64,000 nt of DNA from Cladobotryum mycophilum (taxonomy: Eukaryota; Ascomycota; Sordariomycetes; Hypocreales; Hypocreaceae). The notes beneath the pieces were generated by a model that was not told where the DNA came from, ran no database searches, and saw only the letters and a list, made by a program, of their open reading frames with translations. Position numbers and translations under genes: made by a program. Each line of letters opens with the position of its first letter. The stretch's first letter is position 1. Positions 46,097 through 55,404 of this stretch are shown piece after piece. The stretch spans positions 1,612,001 through 1,676,000 of the forward strand of contig CM071591.1 of assembly GCA_036429605.1 (NCBI GenBank). Reading direction: 5' to 3'.

Positions 46097-47841
46097 ATGG
46101 TTTCCCGGGTATTGCCGTCGGTCTTATTGGGCCTCGTCACGGTCGGGTTCGTTGATGCCATTGGCAATGGCCAACAAGCACCTATTCATGATTACTCTGA
46201 TGCATGCCCTGCGTATACCGACTATGCCATGTATTCTCAGTATGTTTTGACGCTATTCAATCGATTACTTCAATTATATCTGACCAATGCAGTCGCCCTC
46301 TAAGTACCGGGCCATTATCCTTACCTTTCCAGCGACCTGAAAGACGATGCCGAACATTCCACTCGGATGAGATCGAAAGAGTGATTGATGAGGTCACGTC
46401 GAGGCTAAAAGACCCGGATCTTGCTCGACTTTTTGAAAACGCATTTCCCTCAACGACCGATACAACAGTCAAGTTCCATACCAAAGGTACCAAAGACTTT
46501 GCCTTTGAACGTATCGGTGGCTACCGTGGCCCTCAAGACGATGGAGCATGGGAAGGACCGCAGTCCTTTATCATTACAGGCGATATTATAGCGGAGTGGC
46601 TCCGAGATTCAACGCATCAGCTGCGTCCATATCAGCCCTTAGCCAAGAAAGACCCTGCCATTTTCGACCTGATACTTGGCGCAATCAATACTCAATCTGA
46701 GTATGTCATCGAATCGCCTTACTGTAATGCCTTTCAACCGCCGGCAATCAGCAATCTGGCCGTCACTGATAATGGGCAAGATGACCTTGTCCATCCGGCT
46801 TATGAGCCAAGCACCGTTTTCGAGTGCAAATACGAACTCGATTCCCTTGCTAGCTTCTTAAAGCTGGCCAATGACTTCCATGAACACACTGGATCATCCA
46901 AGTTTTTGAACAAACGATGGTATCTTGCTGTGGATACACTTCTAGGAGTGTTAGAGCAGCAATCAAAACCTACCTTTGACCCAGAAACTGGCCGATATAT
47001 CAGAAACGCCTATACATTTCAGCGGTCGACCAATACTGGCACAGAAACGCTGAATTTGCAGGGTATTGGCAATCCTCTGAATAGCGGAACTGGGCTGGTT
47101 CGATCAGCTTTTCGTCCAAGCGATGATGCTACGATTCTAGGTTTCTTCATCCCGGCCAACGCTATGATGTCTGTTGAATTGGAGCGGACATCCAAGATTG
47201 TAAAGACAGCTGGAAACTCCGAATTAGCTACTAAGCTGAAGACATGGAGTGAGACTATTCGAGCTGGTGTGCTAGAGCATGGTGTTGTCAAGCATAAGAA
47301 GTACGGCGATGTGTTTGCCTACGAAGTTGATGGGTTTGGTTCTTCCATTATGATGGATGATGCTAACTACCCTTCCCTACTTGCGCTTCCTGTGATGGGC
47401 TTCTGCGATGTAAGTGATCCAGTGTACCAGAATACTAGGAAGATGATACTTGATAAGCTGGGAAACCCATACTATCTCAAAGGACGGGACTTCAGAGGAA
47501 TTGGAGGTAAGATTGTTGAATAACCCCTTCTTGCGCTCTTAGTACACACTGACGAGACTCTAGGACCGCATGTTGGACTGAAAAATGCCTGGCCCATGAG
47601 CTTGCTATTTCAAGCACAGACATCTAACGATGATGATGAGATCAAGGAATGTCTTGATCTAGTCCTGAAATCTTCCAAGCTAGGTCTCATTCATGAGACT
47701 GTTGACGTTAACTATCTTTCTATGTATACACGCAGTTGGTTCGCTTGGGCAAACGGTGTATTTGCCGTTACTATACTGGATATTGCCAAGAGGAAACCTC
47801 ACTTGATCTTTGAAAAGGGAACTGCCCCCTATGAGATATGA
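46097..47841 (+). CDS. Glycoside hydrolase family 125 (exo-alpha-1,6-mannosidase-like), secreted
   Basis: Exons 46097-46239, 46293-47506 and 47564-47841; 544 aa. The N-terminus is a signal peptide (MVSRVLPSVLLGLVTVGFVDA). The body matches the GH125 pattern: SFIITGDIIAEWLRDSTHQL, VFECKYELDSLASFLKLA, GTGLVRSAFRPSDDATILG and the C-terminal LIHETVDVNYLSMYTRSWFAWANG. Characterised GH125 enzymes remove terminal alpha-1,6-mannose; this one probably acts in the secretory path or outside the cell. Both introns (53 and 57 nt) keep frame. The last codons and stop lie inside a 7-bp tandem repeat. Confidence 0.9.
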
Positions 47842-47858
47842 GATATGAGATATAAGAT
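47831..47858 (+). repeat. 7-bp tandem repeat (ATGAGAT x3 + ATAAGAT) over the GH125 stop codon
   Basis: Four heptamer units starting at 47831, the last with one change. The stop codon (47839-47841) is part of the array. Confidence 0.85.
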
Positions 47859-48107
47859 ACTGAACTAAAATGCCCTGCTGTATACGCTCATAATAGTTTA
47901 CTTATCCAAAGGCTTTTGACTCCAAATAATAATGTCTCCATGTTTGAAGTACTCTCCAGGTAACGACTAGTAACGGAGTAATGTGGATGCTGTCAAAAGG
48001 ATTATATGCCCCCAAGTGAGATGTAGATTTGAGAGCTCAGGTCTGATATTATACAAAGGCCGTGGGAACTCCAAGATACATAGGTTCTATTCCTTTTTGG
48101 CATGACT

Positions 48108-49407
48108 TCATGATATTACGTGAGGAGAATCCTGCGACCCCGACGCCTTTGAACCCGACTCCGATCTCTTTACATGAGTCGGTATATCATCTATAGCTAG
48201 GTCTTCCGCATTCTGTAAAAGTGATGATGATGCTGCTGCTGCATCCGTGTGTCTAGGGGGTACGTCTACTGGATTTTGGTTACCATTTCCCGCTGACTTA
48301 TCTCCCTCGGCTGCTTTTTGTTTTGCTTCAAGTCTGCTTTTCCTGGCATTTGCTATGAGGTCTTTGAAAGACGCATCGTGTTTTGCTGCCCATGCGTTGC
48401 CATCAAAGTCCTTGTCTTTGATCAGAATCGCATTTTGGACAGCTCTTCCTGTTGTAGGTGCTCGCCCGCCTTGTGTGCGTTCCCAAACGTCTAGATCATG
48501 AAATAGTTGGGCCCGCGTCTTCGGCACGGCGGCATCGCAGTTGGCGTTCCATATTGTGAGCCATTCCTTGTGGCGCTTTTCCAATATCGACCGCGGTCCG
48601 TGATTTGAAATCCCCATTTCCCCCAGCCTTTTCCGAAACGCTCCGTCTTTGAGCATCGAATAGTTCAGGTGTGGTAATCGCTCCAGTTTCGTTTGCTGTC
48701 GCCGTTGTGCTTGCTCCAAGCTAAAGGGTTTTGTGGTAGTCTCGACGGGCGGCCTCTTCGTTGTAGGACCTTGACAGGACTCTAGATGATTGAATACTTG
48801 CCATTCTTTCATCCTTTTTTGACACAGTGGGCAGGGAACTAACCCATCGTCTTCGTTCATGCTTGTTAGCTTAGGTGATGGCAGTTGCAAAACGTCTTTA
48901 CTCACTGGTATCTGGGACATAATCATCGTCAGATTCCTGCACAACTTCGACCTCCACTTCAACAGTAGGTGACGCCGCTTCCTCTCCACGACTTCTTAAT
49001 CTTGCTGATGTTCGCAAGCGTTTCGGTTCCGGCGCAGTAGGGACATCAATCATATCCTCATCGTCGGCTGTCCTCTTTGGCGATCGGCTCGCAGCGATTG
49101 CGTTTCGTGCCAGGTTTAATGCTATTAATCTGACATTTGAAAACGCTTCCACTGTCTCCTCCATTGACCAGTTACTTCGCAGCTTCAACTCCTGTTCTGT
49201 CGAGCGACACAAGGGGCATTTGCCATCACTTGATAGAGCCCTGCGGATGCAGACTGAGCAAAATGTATGGGAGCAAGAAGTGATCATTGGTGTTTTATAA
49301 AAGTCTTTGCAAACTTGACAGCGCAAAGCTGCCTCGACGGCCGCAAGTCCAGACAGGGGCGTCGAGAGCCAGTCCGTTGAGTCGGGAATATCGTCTGAAG
49401 GAGACAT
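48108..49407 (-). CDS. RAD18: Postreplication repair E3 ubiquitin ligase RAD18
   Basis: RING ligase that with Rad6 monoubiquitinates PCNA at stalled forks; N. crassa uvs-2 is the counterpart. Exons 49407-48906 and 48850-48108; 414 aa. RING finger at about residues 30-70 (CQVCKDFYKTPMITSCSHTF...CPLC). UBZ-type zinc finger CPLCQKRMKEWQVFNHLESC. SAP-like segment around NYSMLKDGAFRKRLGEMGI. The intron's acceptor is gaag at 48851; only this one joins YVPDT to NDGLVPCPLC, with a gctaac branch. Start at MSPSDDIPDSTDWL. It shares a 423-nt divergent promoter with POL32. Confidence 0.95.
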
Positions 49408-49571
49408 TGCGCAAAATGTCGTGATTAAGGAATAATTTGCGTATGAACAGGTATCTTGAAAAATAAAAACGGGTGTGATCCTATTCACGGTCAAGGCAGC
49501 CACTCTTGTTAGCTTGACGGCGCTCCAGCCGTTCATGAATTGCCCTGTCAAAGGAACCTTGCTGCAATTAG

Positions 49572-49577
49572 ACGCGT
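49572..49577. promoter_or_regulatory. MluI cell-cycle box (ACGCGT), RAD18-proximal
   Basis: Perfect palindromic ACGCGT, 165 nt upstream of the RAD18 ATG. Confidence 0.5.
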
Positions 49578-49734
49578 AGAGTGGCATGTGCATCAAACCT
49601 CATTAGAATCATATTCTTCTTAGCAGCATTAGACGCTTGTACCTACCCTAGGATTTATCCTGGCAACAAGCAACTTTATGCAGTAAGCAAGGTATAGTTA
49701 ATTGGAAATCACGTGAACTCGTGTTTGACCGCTA

Positions 49735-49740
49735 ACGCGT
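49735..49740. promoter_or_regulatory. MluI cell-cycle box (ACGCGT), POL32-proximal
   Basis: Perfect ACGCGT, 91 nt upstream of the POL32 ATG. Confidence 0.5.
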
Positions 49741-49830
49741 GGATCGAGGGATTGTCTGTCGAACAGTCGTGGCAACAATCAGGGATCGCTGGCTGTCAAT
49801 TTCTCATCCCTTACTGGAAACCAATTTACT

Positions 49831-51395
49831 ATGGATGAATATAAAAAATATCTTACAGATCGAGTTCTAAGTGAAGAATTCCCGGTAAGTTGCGTGCGCA
49901 TCGAAGAACTGAAAGAAAGAAAATCCTGGAGCAAAGCACTAACTTCTGATCAAGGTTACATACCGGCTTCTAAGCAGGGCTTTGAATCTTCATGTGGACA
50001 TTGCCAAAAAGTAAACCATGTTGATTTAGACCATTCGAGGTTGAAAACTAATACCTCAATAGAGCTTTATATGACTTTCATAAACAACAAAATGCGTCGC
50101 GTGCAAACTCGGTCTATGCGACCTACTTGGTCTCTGGACTCAAGCCGCCGTCTGACATTGAGATGAAATCCGCATCAGATGATGAGGAGGGCAAAGCTAA
50201 GAGAAAACCATTGAAAATCATCACTCTGGTAGCGGAAGAGAACCTTCAAGGTATTCTTCCCGAATCTATCACCAATTAAAGGACAGTTTTACTGAGATCG
50301 TTATAGGCATCTTGGATGAATATCAACAAGTTGATATTATTCATGTCTATAGTTTGGCTCCACGCCCACAAAGGGATTTGGCTTTGCTTTCAGACGTAGC
50401 AAAGTCGATACCCGAAAAAACTAAGAAGGAGGACCCTGCTGTACCCAAGAAGTACGGAACCATTCTTAATTCCAATGCACGCAGAAAGGAAAGAAAGGGG
50501 GCGTGTCAATCCCTCCGCCCGGTGCAACAAAGTCCGTTAAGCAGGAACCAAAACAAGTGAAGCAGGAGTCGAAACCTGCCAAACAAGAATCTACCACAAC
50601 TGCTACAAAGGCAACTCAAGTCGCCAAGGTGAAACAGGAGGCCGCTGAAACGCCTTCGAATGACACGACGCCATCTTCAAGCGCCGGGAAAAAGCCAGCA
50701 GCATCACTAAAGCGTGGTGGCTCTAATAGTATTATGCAATCATTTGCAAAAGCAGCCGCAAAGCCGCCGAAGCCGAAGCCCACAGTCAAAAAGGAGGAAG
50801 ATGCCGCAATGGCCTTGTCCGATGATGGGGAAGCTGAAGATTCGGATTTGCCGCCTTCTATCAAGAAGTCATCTATAGATGCGGAAGCTCTTGCAAAGAC
50901 GAGAAAGGAGCGAGAGGAGGGGCTTCGGCGTATGATGGAGGATTATGATAAGGAAGAAGAGAAGGATGATGAAGAGAAGGATGATGAGGAGAAGGATGAG
51001 GAAGCGGAAGATGAGGAGATGGAGGAAGCTCCTGAGCCCGAACCAGAACTAACAAAGGAAGAGAAGCCTTCAGAAGTGCTTTCAAGTTCTAGTAATGGAC
51101 GTCGCCGGGGCAGGAGACGAGTCACGAAGAAGAAGCGCATATTAGATGATCAAGGATATATGGGTAAGTCTCATCTTCTACAGACTACGATCATCTTCTC
51201 GAATCGTGTTTTACTGACCCCCTGCTAGTTACCATACAAGAAGAGGGCTGGGAGTCTTTCTCTGAGGATGAAGCTCCGCCGCCAGCTTCAAAGCCAACAC
51301 CTGCATCAACCCCAGCATCTTCTGGATCCAAGGCAAAGAAGCCTGTCGCTAAGGGTAGTCAGGGCAACATCATGTCATTTTTTGCTAAGAAATAA
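49831..51395 (+). CDS. POL32: DNA polymerase delta subunit 3 (POL32/Cdc27 type); one apparent frame break
   Basis: Accessory subunit of polymerase delta, also needed by polymerase zeta in translesion synthesis. Exons 49831-49884, 49955-50010, 50063-50250, 50307-51163, 51229-51395; about 440 aa if one base is added to the G run 50497-50501. The N-terminal Pol31-binding region is recognisable (MDEYKKYLTDRVLSEEFP, VTYRLLSRALNLHVDIAKK, ILDEYQQVDIIHVYSLAP). The middle is Lys/Glu/Pro-rich with a DNA-encoded acidic repeat (EEKDDEEKDDEEKDEE). The C-terminus QGNIMSFFAKK is a PCNA-interacting (PIP) box. Without the added base, exon 4 stops at about 50560. Continuous coding on both sides argues for a base-call error. 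Confidence 0.88.
50497..50501 (+). other. Apparent frame break in POL32 (5-G run)
   Basis: One extra G joins ARRKERK to GGVSIPPPGATKSVKQ and lets the frame run to the PIP box. Confidence 0.8.
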
Positions 51396-51485
51396 AACAG
51401 TTTCAGGTTATAAAACCTACGATGGGTATCTGGAAAAATCTTTTAGCACTTTAATTGAGAGAAGCTGAGCTGTATTATATTCTAT

Positions 51486-52968
51486 CTACACATATGTACC
51501 AGTAGATTCGGTAGTCCCCCGTTTTTGCTTGGCTAGCTCTTGATAATAAGATACATTCCCTTGCATTCGTTTCAACAGAGCTCCCAGTCTCTTGATAGCA
51601 TCAACCATTGTTTCTCTGGGCTCCCAGGAGAAGCTCAGTCTTATATTCTGATCGAAGTTCTCGACTTCATCATCTCCGGGCACTGCAAATATGCTCCCAC
51701 GACCAATCATGATGTTTTCCTCTTCCATAGCGGCTTCTGCGAGAACCTCACAAGAAGGCCCATGATTCAGTGTTAACCAGACGAAGTAGCCCCCGTAAAT
51801 GCCACTGCCCGTAGCGCTAGACTCTCGAGCCGTGACCCCATACGGGGCCATATACTGATGAATGGCTTTCATGATGAGCTGGTGTCGTTCTTGCAAAGCC
51901 GGACGGGTCTTCTCTTCTATAAATTGCTCCAACTCGCCAGTTCGAAGTAGGTCGGCAAGCATACCGGCGCAAAACTGGCTGGGCGCACCTCCAGACACGC
52001 TTGATGCCGTCTTTGACAACCCGAGGGCGAAGGCGGGGGTGGCCTCTGCCCATCCCGTTCGAATACCAGGTCCGGCAATCTTGCTGAAGGAGCCATTACT
52101 GACAGTATGGCCAAACCCTTGTGGATCATTTTCAGCCTGGCCTAATGACATTTCGATATCACATAGTCTAGGAAGTCTCATCTCCTGCGTCCTTTCAGGG
52201 GTTGTAGGACCCTCGAGTGGCCACTGCAGGAAGTCATAGACGTCGTCGCAAATAATGAGTGCATTGTACTTTCGTGCTAGTTTGACAAGTCCTACCCGTC
52301 GATGAAGTGACATTGTCTTCCCTGAGGGATTTGCACAAGTGGGCACGGCATAGATAATGTGTCGATAGAGCTTCCTGTACGGACCAGGTGCTTTAAACGG
52401 CTTGGGCTATGATTTCGATATAAATATCTCAATTCCAACGGTGTATCTGTGGTCTGTGGAAATCTCTGGTTTTAGCTCAACTTACCTCGTGTGGTGTGTC
52501 TATTCTTTCCTGTTCTTCAAACTTCTCCATCTTGGTTTCTAGAGCATCCAGATTAACGCCTTCGTCATCCTCCGGAACAGCCTTCAATTTTCGCGCAAAG
52601 CCAGAGTCCGCGAAGATATTAGCAGCTAAGTGATAGCTTGGGGCAATCATCCAAACAGCTCTTGTGTAATTGGGGTCCGTGAAGCTCTGGAGAATACAGG
52701 CCAGATTCTGGCTTGCACCACCAGTGATGCAGATACGGTCTGCATCTGGCGTGACACTGTAGTGCCTCCCAAGCCATTGCGCTAGTCGCTCTCTGAGAGG
52801 TTCATATCCTTCATCCGCTCCATATTGGAGGATTGGTGTGTATTCGGAGGGATCAACCAAGATGCGCTGGCAAGCAGCGGAGATGATTTTAGCTGGTAGG
52901 AGATCCGGCGAAGGCCAGCCGCGCAGAAGGTTAACAAGTGGCTTCTCTACTTGTATGAAACTTGTCAT
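51486..52968 (-). CDS. PLP-dependent aminotransferase, class I/II
   Basis: Fold-type I aminotransferase. Exons 52968-52486 and 52406-51486; 467 aa. Substrate-binding N-terminus PLVNLLRGWPSPDLLP; GGASQNLACILQSF; PTCANPSGKTMS; ICDDVYDFLQW; the PLP lysine lies in NGSFSKIAGPGIRTGW; the C-terminal arginine block is NIRLSFSWEP. It looks closest to the 2-aminoadipate/LysN-like group and to yeast YER152C; the true amino donor is not known. Start is the ATG giving MTSFIQVEKPL; the 79-nt intron begins gtaagt. It converges on POL32 with only 90 nt between stops. Confidence 0.88.
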
Positions 52969-53517
52969 CGTGGAATTCCAATCGAATAATGAATCATACG
53001 TTTTTAGCTGAATATCGAGCTTCAAAAGGAGGATGAAATATTGACGTCAGCACTAGCAACTAGATCGTATCTCGTAATTAGTCATGCACTTCCTCATCCA
53101 TCCATCTGGCGATACCAAGTCAACAGAGGGCTATAAAACCTAGAATAGCAAGGCAAAGTAGACAATAATGGTATCTGGGGGATTAGGATGCGATTCAATA
53201 TAATGGTTGGATTTTGCGCGTGTGGGGTTTGGGGAGGTTGGCGGGGCGAGAGTTTAAAATGGGACATCGTATTCTTGATCGTTATCTGCGTCACATTGAG
53301 CGCCGAGACGTAGCCTTTTTCTAGTAGAGGAAGAATATCGTAACATGACATTTGCGATTCATCTGTCAGCAATCACAGCTCTGGTATTATGCATATTGTA
53401 TATATCTAGTGAGTATCCCACTGATTGACATTCTGTTGGCGCTTTGAGAGCGTACTCGTTATTATAACATGTTCATTAACTATTAGGTAGCGATTGTCTC
53501 CGGGATGGCCTGCCCGA
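52969..53517. other. Spacer between the aminotransferase start and the CHM7 stop
   Basis: About 550 nt, both neighbours on the minus strand; aminotransferase promoter. No gene was recognised. Confidence 0.5.
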
Positions 53518-54939
53518 TTATCCATCTATGGTGAGTTTCCCAATTCCTGTTTCTGTTGTTGGAGTCTGGACTTGTGTTCTCTCTGGGATGATGTCTGTTG
53601 GTACTGCTGGCAACTCGTCCAGTTGTTTCTGAGCTTCGGTAAGCTTGTGTGCCTCTTCTTCCTTGCGTTCTGCTTCCACTTCCTTCTCCTTCTGCTCCCT
53701 CTCCATTTCCTTGAGCTCGTCGTCGATCTCGGCTTCATCAACGACCACTCCCGTGGATTCGGCTAAAATGGCGGCCACCTCGTCTGTCTCGCTCATCTGC
53801 TCCCTGAGGCGGTCCATGACAGCGTCGACTCTTTCAGCACTGCCAATCTGCGCATTGAGGTTCTTCAAAGCACCAGCAGAAGACTCCATAACTTTGACTA
53901 GCTGAATTTGATCAGAAGCTTGTTGTAGTTTTGAGGCCACTTCCTCTAGCTGGTTGAGGGTGGTATATCTTCGAGCCAAGGAAGACTCGGCAAGCTTCTT
54001 TCCCTTGAGGGCTGCTAAAGCTGTAATACGATTCTTACGCAGCACAGCCGTCCTTGCTTCCCGATCCAGTTCATCGATCCGCCTGTTGAGAAGGTCGACT
54101 TGGTGTTCCAAGTTTGTTGTCAGCTCTTTAATGGAAGCAATAGAGGCATCTTCTTCGGTAATCCCGCCTTGTTCGCCCGAGCCGCGTATCCGTATGGTTT
54201 GCCCATCGTATTCGATGATTCCCTTGTCTCTCGACAAAAATTTCAGCAATACGTTCAGGTCTGCCTCGGAAAGTCGCTGCTTGCTGACTAATGCCGAAGA
54301 AAAGATGACCTGGAACTGTGACTTGGTGAACACTCGGTCGAACCTCGAGGTCTTGTCGGCCACTTTGTTGCTCAACTCCGTACTGGCCATCTCCACGTTC
54401 TTCATGACGACGTATCGACCTGTGGGTATCTTGTCATCCCCTCGAGTGGGGTCCGCAACTCCAATTTGTCGCAGAGCCCAGCCCATTACGTTCCACGGCA
54501 CTTCAGACCAAGTTTGTTGATATATATTATGCTGTGATTGCAGGAAGCCCTGCAGTGGAATAAAGTCTTTTTTCGCCATGGCATCGTGTATGACTGCCCC
54601 AAGAGCCTGTGGTTGGCCGTATTGCCCATTATCGAGTGATCGGCGTAGTGATTCGTCAAGGTCAAGGATCAAGAGGCTCGAATTCGACCCTTGTCGAGAT
54701 AAGAGGCCATCGGACGCGAGACGCGAAAGAGCCTGGGACCAGGCCGTAATATTTGCTTCGTAGCCATCGGGATTCAGGGTTTTTTGAGATCTAAAGTCTG
54801 CATATAGTGCAGGAAGGCGGGTTCTAGGACAAAATGGGTCAGTATGCGCTGTAGGAAACGGTCTAGGGAAGACAGCAGTAGGGCCATACTTGCGGAAGTT
54901 GGTGTCATTCTTAACGAGATAATCTGCAAGTTCGCCCAT
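53518..54939 (-). CDS. CHM7: CHMP7-like ESCRT-III protein
   Basis: ESCRT-III-related protein that in yeast and animals surveys and seals the nuclear envelope. Two exons, 54939-54890 and 54823-53518; 451 aa. The 66-nt intron is a multiple of three and has no stop, so one could mistake the gene for intronless; its gtatgg donor, ctgac branch and ctag acceptor, and the natural joined sequence NFRKTRLPALYADFRSQ, support splicing. An N-terminal winged-helix region (PWNVMGWALRQIGV) is followed by a Snf7 domain (ELDREARTAVLRKNRITALAALKGKK) and an acidic C-terminal coil (EIDDELKEMEREQKE). Confidence 0.88.
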   Translation of the reverse strand: MGELADYLVKNDTNFRKYGPTAVFPRPFPTAHTDPFCPRTRLPALYADFRSQKTLNPDGYEANITAWSQALSRLASDGLLSRQGSNSSLLILDLDESLRRSLDNGQYGQPQALGAVIHDAMAKKDFIPLQGFLQSQHNIYQQTWSEVPWNVMGWALRQIGVADPTRGDDKIPTGRYVVMKNVEMASTELSNKVADKTSRFDRVFTKSQFQVIFSSALVSKQRLSEADLNVLLKFLSRDKGIIEYDGQTIRIRGSGEQGGITEEDASIASIKELTTNLEHQVDLLNRRIDELDREARTAVLRKNRITALAALKGKKLAESSLARRYTTLNQLEEVASKLQQASDQIQLVKVMESSAGALKNLNAQIGSAERVDAVMDRLREQMSETDEVAAILAESTGVVVDEAEIDDELKEMEREQKEKEVEAERKEEEAHKLTEAQKQLDELPAVPTDIIPERTQVQTPTTETGIGKLTIDG

Positions 54940-55404
54940 CTTCTTCTATTTTTTTCCCACACTGCCCTATTGACTGTTTGGACTCCTCGGAGAGGTAAAC
55001 AATACTGTCGTTATCGTGCACTAATAAGAAGGTGTGAAGTGTATCAAAATAAAGATGAATCCACAGACTTGACTTGGTGTGGGGGAATGTCACTGTGTCA
55101 CTTGACCATCATGCATGCATTGGTACCTCATTTCATCAGGATCCGAAACACCCCTACCATTCAGTCAATAACCACCTACCTATATCCCATATTAAGACAG
55201 GTAGGTGAGAAGAATACTGCAATTAAATGCAATACGACTAAGGAAAAGATGTCATAAATTCAACGTCTTCATCAGGACAATTCGAGCAGAATTTCATTTA
55301 CGATATATGAACCATTGCCCATCAAGGTTCCAGGTACCACTTATAGGTAGGTAAGTAAAGAGCTTATGTCTTCATTCTTCATTTCATATTCACATAACGT
55401 AACT
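54940..55404. promoter_or_regulatory. CHM7 upstream region
   Basis: 465 nt between CHM7 and TRS85 (both minus). It contains several AGGTA/TACCT copies (55161-55210, 55330-55355). No gene was seen. Confidence 0.55.

Larger units (their letters stand above)
49408..49830. promoter_or_regulatory. Bidirectional promoter of RAD18 and POL32
   Basis: 423 nt between divergent starts of two genes of DNA-damage tolerance. It contains two perfect ACGCGT boxes. Confidence 0.65.
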
